Shown here piece by piece: positions 31,362 through 43,390 of a DNA stretch of 64,000 nucleotides (positions are counted from its first letter, which is position 1; every line of letters begins with the position of its first letter). The position numbers and the translations under genes are program-made. The stretch lies in contig NC_081180.1 of assembly GCF_029867415.1 (NCBI RefSeq), positions 149,225,068 through 149,289,067 of the forward strand, written 5' to 3'. The stretch comes from Vicia villosa (taxonomy: Eukaryota; Streptophyta; Magnoliopsida; Fabales; Fabaceae). The notes under the pieces were generated by a model, which did not search any database, was not told the DNA's origin, and saw nothing but the letters and a program-made list of their open reading frames with translations.

Positions 31362-32554
31362 ATCATAGCCGTGGATGCGGTGGAAGTAAGAGATAATCCA
31401 CCTCTGAAACACAAATACGATAATATGTTAAAACATAAACACATACACAATAAGAGCTTAAAATGTGATATAATTAAAAATAAATGTTCCGTTAGGAGTG
31501 TGTAAGAGTCAGTCAACTGTCTGGTCCTCTTGTTGCACGCTTCATTCAGCTTCTGGTATAGGTATATTAGAATGGAGGCCCCCCATTTCCACTTGTGAAG
31601 TGTAGTCAAATCAATAAATTATCATAGGTATGTCACCATCCCCCTCCTCCTCGGACTCCAGTGCCGCCACCAAATGGTTCTTATAAAGCTCTTTCAGGCT
31701 GGAGAACCGGATATGCATCCAGTTCGTCTCTCTCCACTCAAAATCGGCCATATATGGGTCCATACCCAGATAATCTACCATCCACTCGATGGCCTCAACT
31801 CGATGTATCTGGGAATGGTCCAATAACCTCCCTCGGATCGGCAGGTTAAGCAAACATGCCACATCATGGAGGGTGATCGTCAACTCCCCAACAAGAAAGT
31901 GGAATGACAACGTCTCCTTATGCCACCTTTCGGAAAATTCCCCCTGCATATCGTTACTAATGGTACTATATCCGATCATGCATAACCCGCCAAGCCCAGA
32001 TCCAGCTACAACATCATTAAACCATTGAGCCCGTGGTTTAAACATCTCAAAAATTTTCTGCGAATGGTTCACAGATTTTATGGGCACCCGTTCCTGTCGC
32101 AACAAAAAAACAACAATATTATTTAAACCGTTTGAATTCATTTCAAAAATTTGCAATTAAAACGGTTAAATTAGAAAGTGCAATAAAAAACAACCTCGTC
32201 GTCCCAAATATGTCGAGCGGCATGGTCATGATAGTATATCAAGACAGACGTGTCTAAAGGCCCACCCAGATAGCCATCATTCTGAGCATTGTCCTGGCCA
32301 TCATCATCGTGTTCAAGGTGAACCTCGCGAACCTCCTGCTCCTCCCGGCTAACCTCACGAGAGGAAGACGCCCGAAACAGCCGACTCCTCAGTACAGATG
32401 AGGATCCTGCATGTGCCTCATCTATTTAGACTGGGACTCGTACTCGTCCCCGTCCCCGAGTCACTCCTTGCAACGCGACTCTCTCGCGTCGAGCTGAGGC
32501 TGTCTATGTCTGCCTCCCCTGCCTAAGTCGATCGGTCGGTGCATTGTCAGTCAT
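31362..32554 (-). pseudogene. Plant mobile domain (MAIN-like) gene, broken
   Basis: Minus-strand gene model. Exon 1, 32554-32195, starts MTDNAPTDRLRQGRQ and has two in-frame stops, after RQT and after RVRVPV. A 101-bp GT-AG intron follows (32194-32094). Exon 2, from 32093, has WFNDVVAGSGLGGLCMIGY, RWHKETLSFHFLVGELTIT and LHDVACLLNLPIRGRLLD, the hallmark of the plant mobile domain (PF10536), also found in transposon-derived MAIN genes. It breaks at 31611. HKWKWGASILIYLYQKLNE follows in another frame, with some of the expected middle missing. Exon 3 begins at 31403 after TGTTTCAG and enters the gap. Confidence 0.85.
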
Positions 32555-33350
32555 TTTCCTGTAAAAATTAAAAAATATATATATATATATACATATATGT
32601 CGTACAAGCATGGTGAGATTAAGAATCAAGAATATCAACTATCAAAGCACAAAGTTGCAAGCAACGTGAAAATACATAGATAAAGTGAACATACAAGGTG
32701 AAAAAAAAACAGTTTAGAGCAAATTTCAGAAGTGCATATTCGAAATTGGTTAGAGGTGTTTTCGAAGATGCACTTCCGAAATTACATGCAACAGCCATTT
32801 TTTACAGTTGCCATTTCTTGCCCTAACTCATACAAAATGCATTTTTTACATACAAACAATATCATTGAGCATCATTAACTTCATTAAACACCATTAACCT
32901 AATTTCTAATAGCCCTAATAACATCTCAAGCTAGAGTTAAAAGTGTTGAAAACTTACAATTTTTGGAAGCTTTGAGTACCACTTGAATAGAGCTTAGAGC
33001 TTTTGATTGGAGTTTAAATTGAAAATGTGCCTTAACTGGGACTTGGTAGCAATGGGTTTGAAGAAGGAAATTTGAGTTTTGAACAAAATGTGAGAAGTGG
33101 TGGTGACTATTTGCGTTTTAGTAAAACCCAAAAATATTTCGAAGATGTATCTCCGAAAACACATTTTTTTTTTTTAAAAAAAAGGGTTACTTCGGATATG
33201 CATCTCCGAAGACACTTTTTTTTCTTAAAAAAAAAATGTTGTTTCGAAAATGCATATATGCAATATAGGGGTATTTTAGAGTTTTTACCGCAGATATATG
33301 AGTATACATATGAGTGTATAAAGAAATTCCTAAACATTATCCAGTCTTAG
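32555..33350. other. AT-rich upstream region with 20-bp palindromes
   Basis: No gene. It holds an (AT)n tract at about 32575-32590, poly-A/T runs and five palindromes listed separately. An open frame at 33072-33350 is T-run driven and not credible. Confidence 0.6.
32725..33263. repeat. Five palindromes TTCGnAnATGCATnTnCGAA
   Basis: Copies at 32725-32744, 32761-32780, 33138-33157, 33191-33210 and an incomplete one at 33243-33263. The consensus is a near-perfect 20-bp palindrome centred on ATGCAT. Copies 3 and 4 are each followed by a T run and poly-A tract. Confidence 0.8.
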
Positions 33351-33874
33351 ACAGTTTAGTTACAATGGGCCTCTACTTTTCTAATACTAAGATAAAAACG
33401 ATATTACTTTATCCATTCTATGCAGTGATAGTAAATACACTATAAAAATTTGAATTTGCCATTTTTATTTCTTAGAGATGCATTTTTGAATGTGCCTATA
33501 ATACATACAATGCTAATATAATTGAGCCATCTATTTTGTTTTACACTGATTAAAGGCCCAATTGACCAAGACTCAATCCATCTCAAGTCCATTCCACTCG
33601 AATCAATATATAAAAACAATTCACACATTATGAGAAGGTTCACAATCTCTGATCTTCAATTTAACTATACTTATCTTGAATCTTGAACTGACTTGGACGT
33701 TAGAGTGCTAACCATGCAAATTCACCCTATGCCGCCGTAAAGGAGATCAGAGTCAATGTTCAAAACTAACAGTTCCCAACTCTCTTTCGTGGAACTAGAG
33801 CATCAATTTATGATTTTTGAACAGAACAATGACACCGTCTGTAGGAATCGACTTTTGATTTCTATGATTTTCAT
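33351..33874 (+). pseudogene. Remnant of gypsy LTR with decayed PBS
   Basis: TATA-like ATATATAAAA at about 33604, then GACTTGGACGTTAGAGTGCT, which resembles the CTTTGGCATCGGAGTGCCTT block of the Tat LTRs. ATGACACCGTCTGTAGGAA follows at about 33830-33848, a PBS (TGGCGCCGTCTGTGGGAA) with three changes. The left boundary is not visible and no coding sequence remains. It is cut by the Copia insertion. Confidence 0.55.
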
Positions 33875-34649
33875 TGTTGTGAATAACGAAAAGGTTAATT
33901 TTCAATCAATACTTTGATATGTAAGACAAAGAAAAATAGTAACCAAAATAAATGACCTTCAACAATAATAACCAATAAGTAAAAATTATAACAGAATAAA
34001 GCGAGAAAAGACGAAAGGTTTGTTTACCCAGTTCGATCAAAAGATCTACTCTGGGAGAAAGAGCAGATCTCTAATTCACTATAATCAGAAAATTGTTACA
34101 AGAGATTACATATGAGTTATAAGAAAATAGCCTTCGCCTTCAGAGTTCCCAAGAACAACCCTGAGGCACCCATGAACAAAACTTTATTTTCTATCCAAGT
34201 GTTTCCCAACCTCTCCAACTCTCATTATATAAATCATTCAAACTCAAGGTTTAGAAGTATTTCCCAATCCCCGTAGATAACTCCAAAGGTTTTCCAAAAA
34301 CCTTAAGCTTTTAAGTTTTTCCTTGAGAAGACCATAAACCCTATAAACCATAAGATTGTCACACTGTAAAACACAAAAGAGATACATATTTATAATAGCA
34401 AATACCTAACAAACAAAGCGCAAAAAAAACAACCCATTAATTATTATAATAAAATTTTATAAATATATTATAATGTAGTTTATATTAATTTAGACTATTT
34501 CTAAATTAATATATATCCAATATTCTAACATTAAATAACTAGACATTCTTACTACTTTTCATTTTCCTACTTTTCATTTTCTTGATTTTTACAATTTCGA
34601 AATGTTTTCTTTCTCTTCATCAACAAAGGTTTTAAGACATACTTCAACA
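33875..34649 (-). repeat. 3' LTR of Copia element (775 bp)
   Basis: Plus-strand start TGTTGTGAATAACG and end ACTTCAACA. It contains TTCGATCAAAAGATCTACTC, as does the right copy. The exact left end is approximate. Confidence 0.75.
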
Positions 34650-35190
34650 ATCTCCACCTTAACTTTAAATCGTGGTGATGTCGATTTAACCATCAATAAC
34701 CTTGCTGCTCTCTACCATGTTAAATTTCTAATCAATAATCTTGATCAAATTCAAGTCACCCTTAAATCTTGATCTTGCCACTTGCATCCACTTGTTTCTA
34801 ATGACCTTTTTCTGCCCAAGAAATTTAAAAAGCCTACAAGTATAACTTTTCAACCATCGTTTACTCCACCCGCTTTCAAATGCCTCTCTAAAGTTTATTC
34901 TTTATGAATTTTGCAACCCCTTCAGTCATATTCAAAGCTTAACATCCAAGACTAGCATAATCGTTCCTTTGAGATGCTATAATTCCCCTCCCTATCTTAT
35001 CATAAGTCAAATGATAATCAAAGATCTCTGTAATCGTTCCTTCACTAATACTAGTATCCATAGTAGGAAACTTTACCTCAAACTGAGTTTTCTCCATTAT
35101 AGTTTCTAACAATTTTATCCCTTGGTTTTTACTATTCTTCCCCTGAAGAAATTCTATACCAACCAAGTAACTTGCTTTGACATAAGCCAT
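34650..35190 (-). pseudogene. Copia integrase C-terminus to RT start, degraded
   Basis: The minus frame at 34939-35190 ends SEGTITEIFDYHLTYDKIGR and GIIASQRNDYASLG, matching the DYxLARDRxRR...PxRYGYADL block that precedes RT in Copia. Further fragments (SRFKGDLN) continue to 34660. Stops abound. Confidence 0.7.
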
Positions 35191-35984
35191 TCCTCAAGAA
35201 CTCAATAACAACTCAGCGATCACATGTATTTTTATCATTTTTTTCTCAAAATTCATTATACACTTCTAAAACAGCCTCAAGACATTCATAACACCTTGAC
35301 CTCAAATTCCATATCTTTTTCTTGTCATGAAAGCTTTCACTAGTTAATGATGAATGAATAAAAAATTTGAACCTTCTAAAATATATAGACCACATATCTT
35401 AGACCCTTTAGCAATAATCACTTTATCATGCAAAATCTTCAACATTCCACGTTCAACTCTAGTGCAATAGCATAAATCATCAAACATGCTTATAGATAAC
35501 AAGAATAAATCCTTGTCCTCATCATTAATATTCACTTCAATATTCTCTAGATCATCAATAATCTTGTGAAATTCTATAAGCTGCTCCACTATTGATTTGT
35601 TTTCCACCATTCGAAATGCATATATTTGTTGTTTTAGACACAACCTGTGAGACAAAGACTTGGTCATATACAATGATTCAAGTTTTTCCCACATATAAGC
35701 CACACTTTGTTCCCTGGAGACTTCTCTTAGAACTTTATCCCAAAGCACAAGATGATGACACTCTTGGCCTTATCCACCATCACGGTCTTGTGTGATTGTA
35801 CAAGCATTGTAGGCATTAATAATTCTCCCTTTTAAGCATAAATACACTTCTATTGAAAACAAATTTCTTGCATCTTTAGTTTTCACAACCCGAAGTCATT
35901 GTTTCTAGAAAATTTCTTGATCTCCCATTTAACTATGGTGCTCAATTGTGAGCAATACCCTTTTTCCCCATGGTGGGCGTCACT
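35191..35984 (-). pseudogene. Copia gag joined to gag-pre-integrase by deletion
   Basis: 134 open codons at 35344-35748: LREVSREQSVAYMWEKLESL, YMTKSLSHRLCLKQQIYAF and EFHKIIDDLENIEVNINDED are the Copia gag (UBN2-type) core. At its end ERGMLKILHDKVIIAKGSK and ICGLYILEGS are the gag-pre-integrase block. Zinc knuckle and protease are missing between them. The gag start (35749-35950) is in other frames, for example KNNDFGL-like and KTVMVDKAKSVIILC. Confidence 0.8.
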
Positions 35985-36618
35985 TGTTCTGAATAACGAC
36001 AAGGTTCAATTACAATCAATACTTTGATATGTGAGGTAAAGAACAATATCAACCAAAATAAGAGACCTTCAACAATAATAACCATTAAGCATAAATTATA
36101 ATAGAATAAAGCGAGAAAAGACGAAAGATTTATTTATCCAGTTCGATCAAAAGATCTACTCTGGGGGAGAGAGCAGGTTTCAAATTCACTATAATTAGAA
36201 AGTTGTTACAAGATATTTACAAATGAGTTACAAGAAAATAGCCTTCTCCTTTAGAGTTCCCAAGAACACCCTTGAAGGCGCCCAAGAATAAAATCCTATT
36301 TTCTACTCAAGTGATTTTCAATCTCTCCAACTGTCAATATATGAATCATTCAAACCCAAGATTTAGAAGTATTTCCCAATCCCCTTATATAACTCCAAAG
36401 GTTTCCCAAAAACTTTCGTTTCTAATTTTTCCCTTGAGAAGACCTTAAACCCCTATAAACCCTAATATTGTCACACTGTAAAAAACTGAAGAGATACATA
36501 TTTATAATAGCAAATACCCAACAAACAAAACCCAAAAAATACAACTCATTAATTATTAGAATAAATATTATAAATATCTTATAATATATTTTATATTAGT
36601 TTAGACTATTTCTAAATT

Positions 36619-36716
<98 letters not shown>

Positions 36717-36832
36717 AATATTCTAACATTAAATAACCTGACATTCTTACTTCTTTCAACTTCCTGATTTTTGGCAATCTCGAAATATATTTTCTTTCTC
36801 CATCAACAAAGGTTTTAAGACATACTTCTACA
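35985..36832 (-). repeat. 5' LTR of Copia element (848 bp)
   Basis: Aligns with 33875-34649 along its length. Longer mainly through the (TA)n tract. Confidence 0.75.
36622..36714. repeat. (TA)n microsatellite in one Copia LTR
   Basis: About 46 TA units in place of the short TTAATATATATCC of the other LTR (about 34506-34518). Confidence 0.95.
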
Positions 36833-37448
36833 TCCACGAAAATCGTGTTTGCTTCACGAACAACCTCAAGCAAAATAAGAAGTTTCATATATGGATTCTT
36901 ATGGTTCAGATCCATATCTCTGATTTGCTAGCTCAAAACTTCCTCGAGTTACTGAATCAAGAAGAAATCAGCTTCTGATTTCTACATTTTTCACGTATTC
37001 TCGTTCATTCTCCATCCTCACCGGTCACAACTTCCACATATTTCATAATTGGAGAGCATTCGAGAATGAAGATATGGATTTGTCGACCACCGCTTCCACT
37101 CCACTTATTCAGAATCCAAATCTCTGATTTCCTCGAGAACTTCACAGGAGATCCAAGGAAGACTCTCAGACCCAGATCTAGGGTTGCATCAAGGTCTAAA
37201 GGCGATTTCCATGAAGATCGAGCAAGAAATTAACAATTCGTCTCCCGACCTAGGGTCGTCTTCGCGTCCCTTTCTGCCAGGGCTCTTACCGAGGTGGCGC
37301 CTTCAAGATACAACAAGTTTGTAGTTAGTGATGCTTGGATATACTACAAGTTCGTAGTTAACGCTAAATGTTGATCTCTTACCGGGATGAATCCTATGGA
37401 TACCACATGACTACCACTTGATACACTGGGGTCTCTTCACGTCGGATC
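36833..37448. other. Unassigned sequence between Copia and chromovirus-like LTR
   Basis: 616 bp of moderate GC without an open frame or known motif. It contains GGTGGCGCCTTCAAG near 37290 and a local repeat (CAAGTTTGTAGTTAGTGATG, then CAAGTTCGTAGTTAACG). Possibly remnants of an older element. Confidence 0.35.
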
Positions 37449-38058
37449 TGTAACACCCTGTAATTTCATAAATTAACTTAATTAAGTTAAATTAATTATT
37501 TGGAAATTATTTAATTATTTAGTAATTAAAATTGAATTTTTGGAAGAATTATGGGAATTATTGTTATGGGCCAGTGTTGCTTTTAGTAGAAGGGGGGTGT
37601 CAATTGTGAAGCCCATTGCTAATAATTAACTTATTTTCTTAAAATAGAAAAGAGAAAGATTTGTGAAAATAGAACCAAAAGAGAAGAGAAGTCTGAACGT
37701 GAAATAGCAGAGAAGCAAGGAAGTGCGAAGAGAGGAAGAACGAAGAATCAACCTTCAGGTAAGGGGGGACTCTTCCGTTTAACTTCTATTATGGGATTAT
37801 AGATAATAGGATAGATTGAGCATGTTGTTTGTGTCAATTGGGTTATGGTTAGATTGTAGGATGTTAGGGCTGGGAGAATTGTTGAATTGTTTGCATTGAT
37901 TGTGTATGGTAGTAATTGGATGTTTGAAATGAGTTATAAACATGCCAAATTGTGTTTGTTGATGCTGTTTGATGTTGCAATACGTTCTGGTACGTTCTGG
38001 TATGGTTTGGAATGATGCAGGTGCTGTAAAAATGGTGATTTTGGGTTGCAGACTCGAA

Positions 38059-38164
38059 GTAATCGATTACCGTAGGATGGGTAATCGATTACCCATAGTA
38101 AAAACAGCAAATTTGAGTTTTTGAGTCTCAGTAACCGATTACGGGTGTTTGGGTAATCGGTTAC
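38059..38164. repeat. Paired AATCGATT-type palindromes, 22 bp apart
   Basis: Two pairs with start-to-start distances of 22 bp each. They are repeated in the 3' LTR at 54802/54824 and 54874/54896. Confidence 0.9.
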
Positions 38165-38896
38165 CGCTGTACGTTTTTGAAAAATACTTGTTTTTATAAA
38201 ACTCATAACTTTTGATCTGTAAGTCCGTTTTGGGTGCCGTTTGAAGCGCTACAAAGCTAATGAAATGCTCCTTATGATTAAAATAAATTAATTAGCACTA
38301 GATAATTTAATTATTATGTGGTTTTGAAAATGACATGTAATTGTGTTTGTGCATGTCGTGGATTGAGGTTATTTAAGAATAACATGTATGGGTATTGTGT
38401 ATTATGTGCTAATTGTGATACATGGAATTGATAAATGATAAGTTCTATGTATTGTTGTGATTGTTACATGATGAATGTATCTTATACCAATGGTGGATAA
38501 TTCAAGATGTTGAATTGTGATGGATGTGTTATACGTGGTATTATGGTGATGTAAATCTCATGTTGTTGTTGTGTGGATTTGATGTACTTGGTACATAATT
38601 GTGAAGTGTATTATTGTCGTATGCACTGTGTGATGAGTCGAGATATGATAATGTTGTTCATATGATTGAAGTGGCGATGTTGTGATAACATGATTATAAT
38701 GTTGATAATGTGATCATGTGGTGATTATTTTGATTGTGTGATGATGATTGATTTTTATGAATAATGCATGATACATGTACATACTTGTTGGTGATAAATA
38801 TGTTGAGTTATGTGAGACGATGTTGTTCATCGGATCGGTGGTGTTGTAAGTATGTGATATGTGTGCATCCATTCATAAAGCATTTTGTTGTGGGTT

Positions 38897-38901
38897 GTAT
38901 C
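38897..38901. repeat. Target site duplication GTATC, left copy
   Basis: Repeated at 49902-49906. The uninterrupted target reads CTGTATCCCTTATGG at about 55639 in the other LTR. Confidence 0.95.
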
Positions 38902-41900
38902 TGTTGCACCCCAATTTTTGACCTCTGAGATCCCATCATTTTTCTAAGTATCATGATCATTATCATTATCATTTATCATCATGCATATTTTTATTTACTA
39001 ACAAAAAAATAAAAAGAAAAAAAGAGTTTGTTGCTTGTGTGTTAAAAACAGGAGAATGATCAAGAGAAAGCTGAAGAAATTAGGGTTTTGAGGCCCACAT
39101 GAGGTTCAACATTATCTCAAGACTCAAAGGTTCCTCCAATCAATATTCAAGTCCAAGGATGGCTCAGTTTAAGGCAGACAACTCTCCAGATCGCCTGAAG
39201 CACCAAATTAGGGTTTTGACCTAATTTCACCAGAGGATTGACTTTTAATCAGGAGATGATTCCAAGACTCAAATTATGATTCAAAGGCCTTCAAATCAAC
39301 ATTATAGTCCATTCATGTCATTCAATTGAAGAGAAGACCTTGATTCATTGAAAGATCGCAAAAGTGCGGTTCATTTGAAAAAAGTCAATTGCAGTCAAAA
39401 ATCAAGATTTTTGGTCAACATCAATTATTTGAAGTAATATTCATCATTTGATCAAGGATTGATCATAATTCATCAAGAAAAGTTCAGAAATCAACAAAAC
39501 TCAAAATTGCAAAATTAAGGTTTTTGACATAAAAGTCAACTGAACTTTGACCAGCCATAACTCTCTACTCGTTCATCAGAAAAATTACAACCGAAGCTCA
39601 TTCTCAAGGAAATTCAATTCTCTACAACTTTGATGTTGGTTCCGAGGTCAAGAAATGCTTCCGCCTAAGAGATATAAGCCAAAACATTACATGTCATTTT
39701 CAAAGTCAACAAAAAGCAGTTTTTTGTCAAAGCCCATATCATCAAGATAACTTCTCCAAATGCAAAAACGCTTCCAAAGTGGCTTGTAGAGGACATCTTG
39801 GGCTTTCCAAAAAGTACAAGAACACTTTCATAGGATCAAAATTGAGGGAGATATGCCTTGATGAAGTTGACCTTTTTTGGAAGAATGCATGAAACAAGTA
39901 ATGACCAAAATTTGATTTTGTTTTCAAAAAGGCCAATTCTTTTGTGATTCAATCTTGATTCTCATATGTTTAAAGATATTCACAACCTATCCATGGTTCA
40001 TGACATTTTTTATTTCATTTTTTATTGAATTTTATTTATTTAAAATTCAATTAAAGTGAGATAATTCAAAGATATTATCAAAGATGCTTATGGTTGCCAA
40101 TCAAGACTAATTCAAAGATGCTTCAAGATAATATTTGAGATTGGAAAGAATAACACTTGAGTGTTTTAACCATGGTTAAGCAAATGCACTTATTGAAAAA
40201 ATATTCCATTTTATATTCTTTTCCAAAATCAATCATGAAAATTCCAACTTGCAAGAGTTCAAGATCAAATCATTTGCCTATAAATAGAGATTCATTTTTC
40301 TTCATTCAAAGGGAGGAACAAGAGGAGAGCACAACAACAAACACCAAAGCCATAGCATAAGTTTTATATTTTCCAAAAGTTTCAAGAAACTTGTAAAAAT
40401 CAAGGCTCATTCAAATAGCCACTTTCAATCAATTTCAATCACTCTATTCCACTCTTGGGACATCATAGAGTAAGTACAATGTAATTTTTAATATGTAGTA
40501 GTGTTAGGAGTTCATGAATTAAAAACTCCATATTTATGCATATTTTCAATTTCTCAAAAAAATATTTTAATTTAGTTTTAAGTTGATAAAATGTTTATTT
40601 AATTTTTAACATAAAAATAGTTTATTTCTTTTCATAATTAATTTATTTTGCTTAATTAATTAGTAATTATGTAAATATTGCTTTTTTTTAATTATTTTCA
40701 ACCAATCAAAAAACTCCAAAAATATTTTCCTTTTAGATTTAGGTTTATATTTTTATAATCTAATATTTGACATAAAAATATTTTATTTTTATTCATAGTT
40801 AATTTATTTTGCTTAATTAATTAGTAATTATGTATATATTTGCTTTTTTTTTTAATTATTTCTAACCTATCAAAAAATTCGAAAAAAAATATTTTATTTT
40901 GTTAAATTAGGTTTATATATCATATACTAATTTTATACATAACTAGATTTATTTTTCTTGTTAAGTTTAATCATTTGTATAATTATTTGTTTAATTAGCT
41001 TGCTAATTAACTTAAAATCAATTCCAAAAAAAAATCACAAAAAGAATGAGTTAAATTTAATTTGTTTTATATTTAAATTTGTATATTATTTGATATTATT
41101 TCTTATCTTTTTCCTTTGTCCCGAATCAGAATAAAAGATCAAATATGGCAGAGATTGTATGCAGTTGATTTAAGACTTTCAGAAATTTATCGTGTAGTCG
41201 CTATGATTCTATCAAGCTTCTGATAAATTTTCATTAACTTTAAATCCGAGATCATCATTCACTCACCATCGATCTTCACTAACATCGTGAATATACTTGA
41301 CTAGCTTCAAGATGATTCACGTGCTAACATACTAACAATTAACTTTAAATTCCGCATTTTATTATATTGTTCTTTATATTTCTTGCTTTATACTTTATTT
41401 TATCATTCATCATATTTGTGTTTATGTTATTTTCTCTTTGTCCATTTGGACATATTATTTATATTTCTGCTATTTTTTCTTTGTCCATTTGGACATATTA
41501 TTTATATTTCTGCTATTTTTTCTTTGTCCATTCGGACATATTATTTATATTTCTGCTATTTTTTCTTTGTCCATTTGGACATATTATTTATGTTTCCCCT
41601 ATTTTTTCTTTGTCCATTTGGACATATTATTTATGTTTCCGCTATTTTTTCTTTGTCCATTTGGACATATTATTTATGTTTCCGCTATTTTCTCTTTGTC
41701 CAATTGGACATATTATTTATGTTTCCGCTATTTTTCTTTGTCCATTTGGACATATTATTTATGCTTCCGTTATTTTTTCTTTGTCCATTTGGACGCATTG
41801 TTTATGTTTCCGTCATCTTCCTTTTGTCCACTTGGACCATATTTTTACCTTAAGCTAAAACATTAATAATCAAGATAAAACTTAAAAAAAAAGCACTTTG

Positions 41901-42432
41901 CACACTTGCACCTCTATGGTTCTCCCTCTTATTACTTTTTTTTTTAATCATACCATCATTTAAGAAAAGTATTAAATGCATAGGAAAGGTCTTATAAATT
42001 GAGAGTAGATAACTCCTAATTGCTTGCTCAAACGCTTTCATTTTCAAACAACGTATTTTCAAAACTTCTCATCTATTTTCAAAACTTTCATCTGGTATTT
42101 GAAGGGCATTATTCCCGGTGAAACTCTTCAGAGACCTATGTGACATATTGTCCATCTTCACTTCTTCTATTTTCAAATCAATAAAGCATTTAAAAAAGTG
42201 AGCTAAGCAATTAAGAGCCCATGGATAACCATGGATACAAAGGGTGCTTAAAACCTTCCCTTTGTATAACCAACCCCCTGAACCCAAAATCTGTCAAAAG
42301 GTCTTTCCTGTTCTTTTATGCCTTTCCTAAATGTTGGATAAAATAAAAGTCAGTGGCGACTCTTGCAAAAATATAAAATAATAAAAAAAAGAGAGCAAGG
42401 AGTCAGTTCGTAAAAAAAAAACCGAGTTTACA
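38902..42432 (+). repeat. 5' LTR (3,531 bp)
   Basis: Starts TGTTGCACCCC and ends CGAGTTTACA. TATA box TATAAATA at 40279-40286. A tandem array with ten GTCCAnnTGGAC units is at 41439-41838. GGTGCTTAAAACCTTCCC and CAGTGGCGACTC are near the end. Its first 1 kb resembles the start of the solo LTR at 59923 (for example AAGAAATGCTTCCG, GATCAAGGATTGATCAT). Confidence 0.93.
41437..41840 (+). repeat. LTR tandem array, ten GTCCATTTGGAC units
   Basis: Unit about 42-44 bp: CTTTGTCCATTTGGAC then ATATTATTTATGTTTCCGC. The core is a palindrome with a 2-nt centre; GTCCAATTGGAC (unit 7) is perfect. The three overlapping open frames here arise because no unit contains a stop. Confidence 0.93.
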
Positions 42433-42436
42433 GAAC

Positions 42437-42454
42437 TGGCGACTCTGCTGGGGA
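42437..42454 (+). promoter_or_regulatory. Primer binding site
   Basis: TGGCGACTCTGCTGGGGA, four bases after the LTR end, identical to 21225-21242. Confidence 0.82.
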
Positions 42455-43390
42455 ATGAAAAATCTTTTCAAAGAGGGGTTACCTTAGAGTTTTTGATCAC
42501 TTTAATATTTGCTTATACTTGGTTATTTTGTACATACTTGTTATTTCATGCTATATGTGTGGTTCCGTCACTTGAGATACATTATGGACAAATCCTAACC
42601 CGGATTAAGTACACATAAGAATTAGGTGGAGGGTATAGTCATGTACAGGCGTACGTGAGAATCCTTCCGCTCAGTGGAGGTTCCTTGTTGGTAATATATG
42701 TTTAGCATGTTTCGTAGCGAAGACATTATTGCTTTAATTGAATTGTAGAAGCTGAGTTGGCCGTAGAACCCCAACCCATCCTGGCCTTATTAGGTTGTGG
42801 CGCAGAAACTATTCAGGTGAAGACTTGGATTAGTTGTCATGCGGAGAGCCACACTCAGACGAGTTTTTCTTGAGAATATTGCTAGCTCACAAGTTCAGTT
42901 GTGCAAGCCGGTAATACCCGAAAGAAGAATGTGGACTCTGACGTATCAGTAGAACATGTTGTGCAGGTGATTAACCCTTAGTACTATCCCATGTTTGGTT
43001 CTTTGACCTCATGCTCGTGACGTTGAACTTTTGAACCTATCTTATGTGCACCATGTTTGTGTTACCATGTCTGTATATGTGGCATTCATACACCCATGTA
43101 TACATACATTCATGCATTCATACATTCATAAAAATCTTTTCCTTTGATTTCCAATGAACTTAGAGGTCTTTCTTTGTAAACATCGTAAGTTTCATCAAAC
43201 TCAATGGATCTTGGGTGTTGATGGGGTGAAAACTCTAATCCACCAAAATGGATGATTGATTTTGATGATAACTTGATCAATGCTTTAATCCAATGCTTGA
43301 ATGTTTGCAAATTAATATCTTAAGTTTTTTGAAACTCAACAAAATATAAACAACAATTGCATCTTTTGCATACATACATCCAGGTCATCC
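42455..43390 (+). other. 5' leader, no ORF
   Basis: 936 bp non-coding. One stem-loop CATGTAC-AGGC-GTACGTG at 42640-42657, about 200 bp after the PBS. CATTCATACA-type short repeats around 43085-43130. Confidence 0.55.

Larger units (their letters stand above)
33875..36832 (-). mobile_element. Deleted Ty1/Copia retrotransposon
   Basis: Two direct repeats (33875-34649 and 35985-36832) enclose 1.3 kb of minus-strand Copia coding fragments. On the minus strand a purine-rich AAGGTGGAGATTG adjoins the LTR start TGTTGAAGTATG, a typical Copia PPT. Gag, gag-pre-integrase and the integrase-RT junction survive in part; RT, RNase H and most of integrase are gone. I found no matching target duplication, so the edges may be rearranged. 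Confidence 0.8.
37449..38901 (+). repeat. 5' LTR, first part
   Basis: 1,453 bp before the nested insertion. It holds two palindrome pairs: GTAATCGATTAC at 38059 and 38081, then GTAACCGATTAC at 38131 with GTAATCGGTTAC at 38153. Ends with the target duplication GTATC. Confidence 0.9.

Noticed and set aside
36601..36915. 104-codon minus frame with IYIYIY
   Set aside because: Translation of the (TA)n microsatellite.
37934..38206. Minus-strand frame with NRLL and VIDYP repeats (also 54728-54949)
   Set aside because: Peptides arise from the AATCGATT palindromes in the LTR; no start context or domain.
41367..41866. Three overlapping open frames of 142-163 codons (and copies at 48882-49338)
   Set aside because: They are the three-frame translation of the stop-free GTCCATTTGGAC tandem array in the LTR; composition is Phe/Leu/Tyr only and length follows unit number.
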